This document shows positions 42,967 to 50,870 of a stretch of DNA of 64,000 bases, in pieces (the stretch's first letter is position 1; each line of letters opens with the position of its first letter). Location: the NCBI GenBank assembly GCA_013289715.1, contig JABCZJ010000012.1, forward strand, positions 1 through 64,000, written 5' to 3'. Position numbers and translations under genes: made by a program. The notes under the pieces were generated by a model. That model saw only the letters and a list, made by a program, of their open reading frames with translations. It ran no database searches and was not told where the DNA came from. This stretch comes from Acidobacteriota bacterium. GTDB lineage: Bacteria > Acidobacteriota > Terriglobia > Acidiferrales > UBA7541.

Positions 42967-44826
42967 ATGAAAAAGACTTCGAGGCGCCAATTCATTGCGA
43001 ACGCTGCGGTTACGGCTGGCGCTGCGCTCGCTGTGCGCTCCATCCCGACGTGGGCCAAACCCTCGGCTCCAGCCGCGCAGGCGGCAATCACTCCTCAACT
43101 TTCGACCTTCGGGTACTCCCAGGTCCAGTTGCTCGATAGCCCGTTCCGCCGCCAGTTCGATCAAAATCACGATCTATACCTGCACCTCGATGAAGACGCG
43201 CTGCTGAAACCATTTCGCAAGCGCGAAGGCCTCACCGCGATCGGCCCGGACATGGGCGGCTGGTACGACGACGCCGATGACTTCAGCGCGATGGACAATT
43301 TCCACGCCTTCATCCCCGGACACAGTTTTGGGCAATATCTCTCGGGACTCGCGCGCGCCTACGCCGTCACCGGCTCCAAGCCCACGCAGGAAAAAGTGCA
43401 GCGCTTGGTGCGCGGTTACGGCGCCACAGTGGATCCGGCCGGAAAATTTTATGTGGACTATCGGCTGCCAGCGTACACGTTCGACAAAACCTGCTGCGGC
43501 TTGATTGACGCGCACGAATTCGCTGGAGATACCTCCGCGCTCGACGTCCTCTGGAGCAGCACACAAGCCGTGCTGCCGCATCTGCCGGAAAAAGCGCTCA
43601 GCCGCCCCGAACAGCGCGCGCGTTTCCACAAGGACATCGCTTACACCTTCGACGAAACCTACACGCTGCCGGAAAACCTGTTCCTCGCGTATCAGCGCAG
43701 CGGCGACCCGCGTTACAAAGATCTCGCCGTGCGCTTCATCGAGAAGGAATACTTTGATCCACTGTCGGAAAACCAGAACGTCCTCCCCGGCGAGCACGCT
43801 TATAGTCACGTAAACGCGCTCAGTTCCGCGATGCAAGCCTATCTGGTGCTCGGCGACGAAAAATATCTGCGCGCCGCCACCAACGGCTTTCGCATGGTCA
43901 GCGAGCAGAGTTACGTCACCGGCGGATGGGGCCCGGACGAAGCGTTTGTCCCGCCCGGCGGCGATGGCCTCTGGCAGAGCCTGGGCCTCACGCACTCCAG
44001 CTTCGAAACTCCCTGCGGCGTGTACGGCCATTTCAAAATCACGCGCTATTTGCTGCGCGTCACCGGCGATTCGCGCTATGGAGACAGCATGGAGCGCATC
44101 CTGTACAACACGATTGCCGGCGCTTGGCCGATCCTGCCCGACGGCACCTCGTTCTACTATTCCGATTACAACAATGCCGCAAAGAAAGTCCATTACAAGG
44201 ACAAGTGGCCCTGCTGCTCCGGCACGTTCCCGCAGCTCGCCGCCGATTACGGCATCAGCTCCTACTTCCGCAGCAAGGACGGCATCTACGTCAACCTGTT
44301 CCTCCCGTCGACGCTTTCCTGGCCGCAGAACGGCACGCCGGTCACGCTCACGCAGACGACAAAATTTCCGCAAACAAATACCACGCAGCTGGAATTCAAG
44401 CTGGCGCGGCCCGAGACTTTCACCCTGAATGTGCGGATACCCAAATGGGCGGGCGCGAAAACCACGGTAGCCGTGAACGGCAGCCGCATTCAAAGCGATG
44501 TCACGCCCGGAAAGTTTCTCGCCGTGCAGCGCATCTGGAAAGATGGCGATCGCATCGAGATGGAAATGGAAATGCCGCTCAGCTTGGAACCGGTTGACAC
44601 CAAGAACCCCGACACCGTGGCGCTGCTGCGCGGCCCCATCGCGCTTTTTGGAGTGGGAAATATTCCCGAGCGCATCACAAAAAAGCAATTGCACGCGGCC
44701 GCGGCTTACGCCCAGTCTTCGGAAGATTGGATCGTGAAGACGGACAGCAGCAGCTTGACGCTGCGCCCGTTTGCGTCAATTATGAGCGAGGAATACAGAC
44801 TCTATCAGCAGGTCGTCGAGTCCTGA
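42967..44826 (+). CDS. GH127 beta-L-arabinofuranosidase-type glycoside hydrolase
   Basis: This 619-residue protein is preceded by AGGAGA and has a twin-arginine signal (MKKTSRRQFIANAAVTAGAAL). The alpha/alpha barrel is seen in MGGWYDDADDFSAMDNFHAFIPGHSFGQYLSGLARAYAV and in NGFRMVSEQSYVTGGWGPDEAFV. The sequence ETPCGVYGHF and the motif WPCCSGTFPQ hold the zinc and nucleophile Cys residues expected for GH127 enzymes, whose catalytic group is a Cys. These enzymes remove L-arabinofuranose from plant glycans. Its own promoter has a LacI-type operator. The next gene, a reductase, lies 37 bases downstream on the same strand and may be co-transcribed. Confidence 0.93.
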   Translation: MKKTSRRQFIANAAVTAGAALAVRSIPTWAKPSAPAAQAAITPQLSTFGYSQVQLLDSPFRRQFDQNHDLYLHLDEDALLKPFRKREGLTAIGPDMGGWYDDADDFSAMDNFHAFIPGHSFGQYLSGLARAYAVTGSKPTQEKVQRLVRGYGATVDPAGKFYVDYRLPAYTFDKTCCGLIDAHEFAGDTSALDVLWSSTQAVLPHLPEKALSRPEQRARFHKDIAYTFDETYTLPENLFLAYQRSGDPRYKDLAVRFIEKEYFDPLSENQNVLPGEHAYSHVNALSSAMQAYLVLGDEKYLRAATNGFRMVSEQSYVTGGWGPDEAFVPPGGDGLWQSLGLTHSSFETPCGVYGHFKITRYLLRVTGDSRYGDSMERILYNTIAGAWPILPDGTSFYYSDYNNAAKKVHYKDKWPCCSGTFPQLAADYGISSYFRSKDGIYVNLFLPSTLSWPQNGTPVTLTQTTKFPQTNTTQLEFKLARPETFTLNVRIPKWAGAKTTVAVNGSRIQSDVTPGKFLAVQRIWKDGDRIEMEMEMPLSLEPVDTKNPDTVALLRGPIALFGVGNIPERITKKQLHAAAAYAQSSEDWIVKTDSSSLTLRPFASIMSEEYRLYQQVVES

Positions 44827-44863
44827 GTCCCGGCCCTCAGCCCCATTCGGAGGCGAATTCAAC

Positions 44864-45847
44864 GTGGAATATCGCGCGCTCGGCCGCACCGGTTGGAAAG
44901 TTTCAGAAATCAGCTTCGGCGCTTGGGCCATCGGCGGCTCGTGGGGCCATGTTTCCGACGACGAGGCCATGGCAGGCCTGCGCAAAGCCGTGGATTGCGG
45001 CGTCAATTTTTTCGACACAGCCGATGTGTATGGCGACGGCCGCAGCGAGCGCCTGATCGCCAACCTGAAGAAAAATTACAAGAAGGACATCATCGTCGCC
45101 ACCAAAGCGGGCCGTCGGCTGCCTAAGCAGTCCGTCGCCGGCTACAGCGCCGCAAATCTCACCGCGTGGGTGGACGACAGCCTGCGCAATCTCGCAACCG
45201 ATGCGCTCGATCTGCTGCAACTTCACTGCCCGCCGACCGAGCTGTACTTCCAGCCCGAAGCTTTCGCCATTCTCGATCGCATGGTGCAATCCGGCAAGCT
45301 GCGTTACTACGGCGTCAGCGTGGAAAAAGTTGACGAAGCGCTGCAAGCCATCGAGTGTCCCAACGTCCAAAGCGTGCAAATCATTTTCAACTGTTTCCGC
45401 CAGCGGCCTGCTGATCAGTTTTTTCTGCAAGCTCAACAGAAAAAGGTCGGCATACTAGCGCGTGTACCGCTCGCGAGCGGCCTGCTCACCGGAAAACTTC
45501 GCCCCAATTCCACGTTTGAACCGGACGACCATCGCAACTTCAACCGCCACGGCGAAGCGTTCGATGTAGGCGAGACTTTTTCCGGCGTGGATTACAACGC
45601 CGGCCTGGAAGCGGTGGAAGAAATCCGCGCGCTGTTGCCCCCCGGCGTCACCATGAGCCAGTTCGCGCTGCGCTGGATTTTGATGTTTGACGCGGTCACC
45701 TGCGCCATCCCCGGAGGCAAACGCCCCGATCAGGTGGCGGACAACTGCCGCGCCTCAGGCCTGCCGCCGCTCAGCGCGGAGGCCATGGCCGCGATCCGTC
45801 ACATGTACGACGCGCGATTTGGCGCGGCTCTGCAGCGTCGCTGGTAA
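44864..45847 (+). CDS. Aldo/keto reductase
   Basis: This 327-residue protein is read from a GTG at 44864, 10 bases after GGAGG. It has the TIM-barrel of the aldo/keto reductase family: FDTADVYGDGRSERLIA with the catalytic Asp and Tyr, IIVATKAGRR with the Lys, and LDLLQLHCPP with the His. The C-terminal part (FALRWILMFDAVTCAIPGGKRPDQVADNCRA) fits NADPH binding. No signal peptide is seen, so it acts in the cytoplasm and reduces an aldehyde or sugar with NADPH. Its place after GH127 suggests use of a released pentose, but this is inference. Confidence 0.92.
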   Translation: MEYRALGRTGWKVSEISFGAWAIGGSWGHVSDDEAMAGLRKAVDCGVNFFDTADVYGDGRSERLIANLKKNYKKDIIVATKAGRRLPKQSVAGYSAANLTAWVDDSLRNLATDALDLLQLHCPPTELYFQPEAFAILDRMVQSGKLRYYGVSVEKVDEALQAIECPNVQSVQIIFNCFRQRPADQFFLQAQQKKVGILARVPLASGLLTGKLRPNSTFEPDDHRNFNRHGEAFDVGETFSGVDYNAGLEAVEEIRALLPPGVTMSQFALRWILMFDAVTCAIPGGKRPDQVADNCRASGLPPLSAEAMAAIRHMYDARFGAALQRRW

Positions 45848-45906
45848 AAGTTCACCATCAAGCTCGAGCAGCGTCTCTCAGTTTTTATTTGCGGAAAATG
45901 CGAGAC

Positions 45907-46683
45907 TTAAATCACCATTGGATGGGAAGTTCTGCCCGCGATTTCCGGCCCGATGCGAAATTCCCGGCTAATTTCTTCCGCGACTTCCGCCACCACACGC
46001 CCGACCACCATGATGGCAGGCGCAGGCAAAGTCGCTTCGTCGCCGAGCTTGGCGAGAACCGTCGAACGAATCTCCTGATCTTTTCCGGAGGCATGCGACA
46101 CAATCGCGCAAGGCATGTCGTCCGGCCACCCCGCATCGCGCAACTGTTCCATAACACGCGCGTAATCGGTCCCCGGCATGTACAGCACCAGCGTCGTGGT
46201 GCTGGAAATTCCGCCCCACTGAATCGAACGGTTATCGGTGTCGCGCTGGATCGTCGTGAACAGCACCTGCGAAGCAACGCGTCGGTCCGTAAGCGAAAAT
46301 CCCGCAGCAGCCGCGGCGCCGAAAGCCGCAGTAATTCCCGGAACGATTTCGAACTCCACGCCCGCTTCGCGCAAAGCCGTGATCTCCTCACCCGCGCGGC
46401 CGAAAAGCAGCGGATCCCCGCCTTTCAATCGCACCACCACCTCATGCGAGGTCGCGTAGGACACCAGCAACGCGTTGATTTCCTCCTGCGTCAGCAATTT
46501 CCGTCCGCAGCGTTTACCCACATCAATCAGCTCCGCCCCAGCGGCTGCCAGCGCAAGCACTTCGCGACTCACCAACGCGTCATGCAGCACGATATTCGCC
46601 CGCGCCAGAATTTTCGTCGCCTTCAGCGTGAGCAGTTCGGGATCTCCCGGACCGCCGCCGACGAGATAAACTTTGCCCTTCAT
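45907..46683 (-). CDS. cobA: Uroporphyrinogen-III C-methyltransferase
   Basis: I start at the ATG at 46683, which overlaps the stop of the upstream dehydrogenase gene by four bases (ATGA). The 258-residue product has the SUMT signatures MKGKVYLVGGGPGDPELLTLKATK (about residues 1-24), VVRLKGGDPLLFGRAGEE and FEIVPGITAAFGAAAAAG. It uses S-adenosylmethionine to methylate uroporphyrinogen III twice, giving precorrin-2, the first step to siroheme. Together with the next two genes it supplies the siroheme needed by the reductase encoded first in the operon. Confidence 0.96.
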   Translation of the reverse strand: MKGKVYLVGGGPGDPELLTLKATKILARANIVLHDALVSREVLALAAAGAELIDVGKRCGRKLLTQEEINALLVSYATSHEVVVRLKGGDPLLFGRAGEEITALREAGVEFEIVPGITAAFGAAAAAGFSLTDRRVASQVLFTTIQRDTDNRSIQWGGISSTTTLVLYMPGTDYARVMEQLRDAGWPDDMPCAIVSHASGKDQEIRSTVLAKLGDEATLPAPAIMVVGRVVAEVAEEISREFRIGPEIAGRTSHPMVI

Positions 46684-47297
46684 GAATTGCTCCTGCCGAT
46701 CAATTCCCTCTCGCCTTCGCGCAAGAACTTCTCGAACATTTCCTCGCTCGCCAGCTGATGCAAGAGCCGCTTCGTTTCTTCGGGATCTTTTCCTTCGCTG
46801 CGCAGAAATCGGCGCGCCGCGCCCAGCCATTCCAGCCACTGTTCGTATTCCGGCCCGAACTGCGCTTCGAGTTCGCGACGCAGCCGCTGCGCCAGCGCCG
46901 GACTCTGTCCTTCAGTGGAAATCGCGATCTGCAAAGCGCCGCGCCGCAGTACCGCCGGATAATAAAAGTGGCAGAATTCCGGATCATCCACCACGTTGCA
47001 CAAAATTCCTTCCGCCTCGCATTGCTGAAACACCTCGTGGTTCACTTGCGGCGAAGAAGTTCCGGCGACGACCAGGAATGCCCCGCACAAATCGTCCGTC
47101 GCAAAAGCCTTAACCTGCCATTCGATCTGCCCCGCCCGCGCCCACGCCGCAACCGTTTCCGTAACTTCCGGCGCCACCACCACCACATGCGCTTCGGCCG
47201 CGAGTAAACTCTGTATCTTCGATTCCGCAACCACGCCGCCACCCACCACCACGCAGAGCCGTCCGCGCAATTTCAGCGAAATGGGAAACAGAGGCAT
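46680..47297 (-). CDS. Precorrin-2 dehydrogenase / sirohydrochlorin ferrochelatase
   Basis: This 205-residue protein is the Met8p/CysG N-terminal type. It has an NAD-binding motif in CVVVGGGVVAESKIQSLLAAEAHVVVVAPE, the segment GILCNVVDDPEFCHFYYPAVLRRGALQIAISTEGQSPALAQRLRRELE, and the Asp in NVVDDPEFC used for both oxidation and chelation. It turns precorrin-2 into siroheme by oxidation and iron insertion. The gene lies 3 bases after the reductase stop and overlaps cobA by four bases. The length matches stand-alone Met8-like enzymes. Confidence 0.93.
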   Translation of the reverse strand: MPLFPISLKLRGRLCVVVGGGVVAESKIQSLLAAEAHVVVVAPEVTETVAAWARAGQIEWQVKAFATDDLCGAFLVVAGTSSPQVNHEVFQQCEAEGILCNVVDDPEFCHFYYPAVLRRGALQIAISTEGQSPALAQRLRRELEAQFGPEYEQWLEWLGAARRFLRSEGKDPEETKRLLHQLASEEMFEKFLREGERELIGRSNS

Positions 47298-47300
47298 CGC

Positions 47301-49001
47301 CTATCCCTCAATCCCGTGCGGCACGGGACCCGCTGAAACGTCCCGTGCCACGGCTTCCGCGATTTGCCCCGCCAGGAGCATGCGGATCTCGTCGTTCGTA
47401 TGACGCGCAAAGAATTGCCGCAAGTTTTCGCCGGGGCTGCGCTCTTCGTCAAAACTGCGCAATAAACGTTCGATCGCCTCCGGCACTTCCGTCGCAGCGC
47501 AACGGTAACCCACAGGCCGAGCGATCGCGGCAAACTTGCCGACCGCCCCGCCCACGCAGAAGTAGTAAGCATCCACCATCTGGCCGCCCACTTTGATTTT
47601 CTTGCCCTCGAGGCCGATGTCCGCGATCCAATGCTGGCCGCAACTATTTGGGCATCCGGCAATGTGTAGCTTCAACTGCTCCTCAAAACCTGGAATGCGG
47701 TCTTCGAGTTCTTCCACCAGCCAACGCGCGAAGCTCTTCGTCTCGGTCAAAGCCAGCTTGCAGAATTCGGATCCCGTGCAGGCGATGGTCCCGCGCGCAA
47801 ACGGCGAAGCCGCCACGGGCAGGCCCGCCGCGTCCAACGCTCGCGCCACGGTTGCCGCGTGTTCGCTCGGCACGTTCACCAGAACCAGGTTTTGCATAAT
47901 CGTGGTGCGGATCTCGCCTCCCGCATAACGCTCAGCGAGTTCTGCGGCCAAACGCAATTGATCAGCGCTGATCCGCCCGCGCAACACAGACGCGCCCACA
48001 TAGGAAAATCCCGGTTGCTTCTGCGCGTGGATCCCCACGTGATCGCGATAAGCGTCTTCCGGCACATGCTCCGGTTCCGCGGGATCAAGTTTGAATCCCA
48101 GGCGCCCGTGCAGCTCTGCCAGAAACGACTCCGCCGTCCAACCGTGTTTCAGGAACAGAAATTTCAATCGAGCCCGCTCGCGGTTCTCGCGCAACACTTC
48201 GCTATCGCGGAAAATCTCCGCGACGCCTCGCACCACCTGCGCCGCCTGGTGCCCAGCCACGAACGCGTTCAGTCGCAAAGCCAAATGCGGATCGGTGGAA
48301 AGCCCGCCGCCCACACGCAACGAAAATCCCGTCTCGCTCACACCACCTCTACGCCGCGTAGTCGCAGTCAAAGCCACATCATTAATCTCAGGATATGAGC
48401 ACCACAGATGGCAACCGGTAATCGAAACCTTGAATTTTCGCGGCAGATTGTAAAACTCGGAATTGCCGACGAATTGCCGGTTCAGTTCCAGAACCACACT
48501 CGAAGCGTCGCAGATTTCGTCCGCATCCACTCCCGCGAGTGGGCAGCCCGTAATGTTCCGCGTCACATCGCCGCATGCGCCCGTGGTCGTGAGCCCTACC
48601 GAATGCAGAAGGTCCAAAATCTCCGGCAACGCTTCGATCGTCACCCAATGCAACTGCACGTTCTGCCGCACGGTAATGTCCGCCACGCCGCGCGCATGCT
48701 GCCGCGCGATGTCAGCGACGGCCCGCAACTGCGCGCTGCGCAAAATTCCGTTCGGAATCCGGATGCGCACCATGAAATAAGGTGTCGCCTTGCCTTCGCC
48801 GTTCGCGCCGCCGATCACTCCCTGCCCATCGCCCTGCGTATAAATTCCCCATGAACGAAAATAGGTCCCCAGCCATTCCGGCGGAATCGAGGCATGCCCC
48901 TGCCGCGCAAATTCGCGGATCTCGTCGATGCACTCCCACGCATTCTTTGCTCGCTTCAGCCTCTCGACGCGCTGTGCCTTGGTTTCCTTTATCTCGCTCA
49001 T
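47301..49001 (-). CDS. Ferredoxin-type sulfite/nitrite reductase
   Basis: This 566-residue siroheme/4Fe-4S reductase has two half-domains. The cluster ligands are in ACTGSEFC (C-x5-C) and GCPNSCG (C-x3-C). Earlier signatures are ITVRQNVQLHWVTIEALPEIL, GDVTRNITGCPLAGVDADE and FSLRVGGGLSTDPHLALRL. It reduces sulfite to sulfide or nitrite to ammonium by six electrons. The sequence alone does not separate the two, but siroheme genes follow directly, and the operon is the usual assimilatory type. The ATG at 49001 is preceded by AGAGG. The leader has a strong terminator and other stems that suggest control by attenuation. The spacing to the next gene is 3 bases. Confidence 0.94.
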   Translation of the reverse strand: MSEIKETKAQRVERLKRAKNAWECIDEIREFARQGHASIPPEWLGTYFRSWGIYTQGDGQGVIGGANGEGKATPYFMVRIRIPNGILRSAQLRAVADIARQHARGVADITVRQNVQLHWVTIEALPEILDLLHSVGLTTTGACGDVTRNITGCPLAGVDADEICDASSVVLELNRQFVGNSEFYNLPRKFKVSITGCHLWCSYPEINDVALTATTRRRGGVSETGFSLRVGGGLSTDPHLALRLNAFVAGHQAAQVVRGVAEIFRDSEVLRENRERARLKFLFLKHGWTAESFLAELHGRLGFKLDPAEPEHVPEDAYRDHVGIHAQKQPGFSYVGASVLRGRISADQLRLAAELAERYAGGEIRTTIMQNLVLVNVPSEHAATVARALDAAGLPVAASPFARGTIACTGSEFCKLALTETKSFARWLVEELEDRIPGFEEQLKLHIAGCPNSCGQHWIADIGLEGKKIKVGGQMVDAYYFCVGGAVGKFAAIARPVGYRCAATEVPEAIERLLRSFDEERSPGENLRQFFARHTNDEIRMLLAGQIAEAVARDVSAGPVPHGIEG

Positions 49002-49015
49002 AAAAAAATGGCCTC

Positions 49016-49057
49016 TAAAAACAAAAAACCCACCAACCAGTGTTTCTGGCGGGTGGG
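49016..49057 (-). terminator. Intrinsic terminator inside the leader of the sulfite/nitrite reductase operon
   Basis: On the minus strand CCCACC-CG-CCAG (49046-49057) pairs with CTGG-TT-GGTGGG (49029-49040), with a five-base loop. A T-run (TTTTTTGTTTTTAG, 49016-49028) follows. It ends only about 15 bases before the reductase ATG at 49001, in the same direction, so it must be a conditional terminator (attenuator) for that operon, or the operon could not be read. Confidence 0.85.
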
Positions 49058-49147
49058 GCTTGGAAACTTAAAGTTGGATCAAGACTTAAGTCCCAAATCT
49101 CCTATCGCCAGACTGGTGCGCCATACAACATGCGCAACAAGCGCATG
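49046..49147 (-). promoter_or_regulatory. Candidate leader RNA with alternative stem
   Basis: CTGGCG (49106-49111 on minus) is perfectly complementary to CGCCAG (49046-49051), which is the 5' arm of the terminator, so the two folds exclude each other. Inside the 66-base loop the stretches GGGACTTAAGT and ACTTTAAGTTTCC can pair. As DNA these also form two palindromes, GACTTAAGTC (49083-49092) and AACTTAAAGTT (49065-49075). Further upstream is a perfect hairpin, CATGCGC-loop-GCGCATG (49129-49147). No known riboswitch class is recognised. The transcript start is not known. Confidence 0.5.
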
Positions 49148-49610
49148 GACAACACCGCATCTGGCAACAATTCGACATGCAAATGACACCTTACCGGACT
49201 TCGCTCCTGCCGTCAATCGCAAAAGTCTCCGCAGGCGCACACAGAAGCCGATCGGAAGCTGCACTCGATTCATCCCGCATTTAATTCGTTCGCAATGAGA
49301 TAACGAATCTACTCCTGCGCAGTCCAACACACGCAGCCAGCCCGGCAGGGTTTTCCCGACGTTCGCTCGTGGGATTTTCCAGCAGCAGGCGCCTTCCCAC
49401 CGCGCGAAATCGGACACCCGGGGTCGTCGCAAAAGAAAAGTTGTCACATAGGGTTCCCGGCGTTATGCTGCCCCTGCCCCCGGGCTACCGCCGGGGATTA
49501 GAACCAACCCAGTCCAGAATAACCGAAAGAGGCAATCCAAAACCCGTTTTTGCGACGTAGTAGAGGCAGGTGTGGTTGAAGTTCAAACTCACAGGAGGTA
49601 ATTCGGGAAA
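49148..49610. other. Intergenic region before the bufferin-like operon
   Basis: About 460 bases lie between the leader stems and the precursor gene. A GC-rich inverted repeat (about 49478-49497, CCCCGG and CCGGGG) occurs here. No reading frame has support on either strand. The promoters of both operons should lie here. I see no clear ECF-type or metal-regulator site. Confidence 0.45.
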
Positions 49611-49898
49611 ATGACAAAGTCAAAGAAGGCCCTAATCGCTGGCGCAGCGCTCGCTGGTTTGCTCGCCGGCACCACCACAACCATCCAGGCTTCCAACCTT
49701 CTCTCCGGCATGCATCCCGCCACCCAGTCCGACCAGGCGCCAGCGGACAAAAAGGTGAAGGAAAAGCATGCTTGCAAGGGTCAGAACTCCTGCAAGGGCA
49801 AGGGCGGTTGTAAATCGAGCGACAACGGCTGCAAAGGCAAGAACTCTTGCAAGGGCAAGGGCGGCTGCGCAACCGACGGCTCGAAGATGCCCGAGTAA
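49611..49898 (+). CDS. bufA2: Bufferin-like RiPP precursor (BufA2 type)
   Basis: This 95-residue protein has a Lys-rich start and a signal-like helix (KALIAGAALAGLLAGTTTTIQASN), then a spacer. A Cys/Lys/Gly core follows with six cysteines at residues 55, 61, 67, 74, 80 and 86 (spacing x5, x5, x6, x5, x5). The core is two copies of a CKGxNSCKGKGGC unit. This matches the BufA2-type peptides that MNIO enzymes modify on Cys and that are reported to bind copper in the periplasm. AGGAGG lies about 10 bases before the ATG. The maturase, its partner and a DoxX gene follow. A terminator lies between this gene and the maturase. The name is inferred from memory of the family; modification cannot be seen in DNA. 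Confidence 0.88.
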   Translation: MTKSKKALIAGAALAGLLAGTTTTIQASNLLSGMHPATQSDQAPADKKVKEKHACKGQNSCKGKGGCKSSDNGCKGKNSCKGKGGCATDGSKMPE

Positions 49899-49939
49899 CA
49901 CTCGCCGAATCGGCGATCGCAGCAAGTATCAACGGTCTG

Positions 49940-49981
49940 GTGTTGAGGGCCGGCACGCAATGTTCGGCCCTCGACACTTTT
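49940..49981 (+). terminator. Terminator between RiPP precursor and maturase
   Basis: GTGTTGAGGGCCG (49940-49952) pairs with CGGCCCTCGACAC (49965-49977) over 13 positions, with one G-T pair and a 12-base loop. TTTT follows at 49978-49981. It starts 42 bases after the precursor stop and ends 37 bases before the maturase start. A leaky terminator here would give more precursor than maturase transcript. Confidence 0.8.
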
Positions 49982-50018
49982 CCGCGTCATCTTTTCGCTT
50001 CATCGAACGGAGTGGGGA

Positions 50019-50870
50019 ATGCCTGCGAATCGCTTTAACGGCCACACAGATTACGGAATCGGGATCGGTTTGCGCTCCCCGCATTACTACCACATTCTTA
50101 CGCGCAAGCCCGTGGTGGATTGGTTCGAAATCATATCCGAAAATTTCATGATTGATGGCGGGCGCCCGCTGCGCATCCTCGATCAAATTCTGGAACAGTA
50201 CAAGGTGGTGCAGCACGGCGTCTCGATGTACTTCGGTTCCGCGGAACGACCGAATCGCGAGCATCTGCGGCGCCTGAAAACCTTGGTCCAGCGCACCAAG
50301 ACTCCCTGGCTTTCCGACCACCTCTGTTGGGGCAGCGTCGATGGCCGCTACACGCACGACTTGCTGCCCATGCCCTACACTTTTGAAGCGGCCCGCATCA
50401 CCGCGCAGAAAATCCGCGAGGTGCGCGACTTCATTGAGATTCCCGTGGCGGTCGAGAACGTCAGCAGCTACGCCGAATTTCACGTCTCCGAAATGACCGA
50501 GTGGGAATTTCTGAACGAAGTCGCCGAGCGCGCCGACTGCGGAATTCTTCTCGACGTAAACAATATCTACGTTTCGTCGCAGAATCACAGCTTCGACCCG
50601 TTGACCTACGTCAATAGCGTCCCGGGGGAACGCGTGGCGCAAATCCATATCGCCGGGCATTCGAAATATCGCAAGTACATCCTCGATACCCACGATCATC
50701 CCGTGATTGATCCGGTGTGGAAACTTTACGCGCGCGCTATCGAACGCGTGGGCCATACCGCCACGCTGCTCGAATGGGACGACAGCATCCCTTCATTCGA
50801 CGAGGTGCACGACGAAGCTCGGAAGGCCAATCGCTTCCTCGCCAGCGCTTCGCTCGCGGCCGCCGTATGA
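50019..50870 (+). CDS. bufB: MNIO-family (DUF692) bufferin maturase
   Basis: This 283-residue protein matches the multinuclear non-haem iron oxidases (MbnB/TglH/BufB group). Iron-ligand regions are visible: GIGLRSPHYYHIL, FEIISENFM, VVQHGVSMYFG, WLSDHLCWGS, IPVAVENVSSYAEF, ILLDVNNIYVSSQNHSFD, AQIHIAGH, DTHDHPVIDPVW and LLEWDDSIP. It forms a TIM barrel with two or three irons and oxidises Cys in a precursor peptide, here presumably the Cys core encoded just upstream. GGAGTGGGG precedes the ATG. The stop overlaps the next gene by four bases (ATGA). The cytoplasmic enzyme needs a partner to present the peptide, and that partner is encoded next. Confidence 0.95.
   Translation: MPANRFNGHTDYGIGIGLRSPHYYHILTRKPVVDWFEIISENFMIDGGRPLRILDQILEQYKVVQHGVSMYFGSAERPNREHLRRLKTLVQRTKTPWLSDHLCWGSVDGRYTHDLLPMPYTFEAARITAQKIREVRDFIEIPVAVENVSSYAEFHVSEMTEWEFLNEVAERADCGILLDVNNIYVSSQNHSFDPLTYVNSVPGERVAQIHIAGHSKYRKYILDTHDHPVIDPVWKLYARAIERVGHTATLLEWDDSIPSFDEVHDEARKANRFLASASLAAAV

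Noticed and set aside
43174..44694. A 506-codon open frame on the minus strand inside the GH127 gene
   Set aside because: It is fully antisense to a gene with clear signal peptide and catalytic motifs. Its translation has no family pattern, and it reflects the GC-rich codon bias of the real gene.
46500..46520. GCAGCGTTTACCC resembling the LacI-type operator
   Set aside because: It lies inside the cobA coding sequence and lacks the full GTAAACGTTTTC core and any promoter boxes.
49478..49497. GC-rich inverted repeat before the bufferin precursor
   Set aside because: There is no T-tract, and it is too far from either gene to be read as a terminator. It may be a chance product of high GC.
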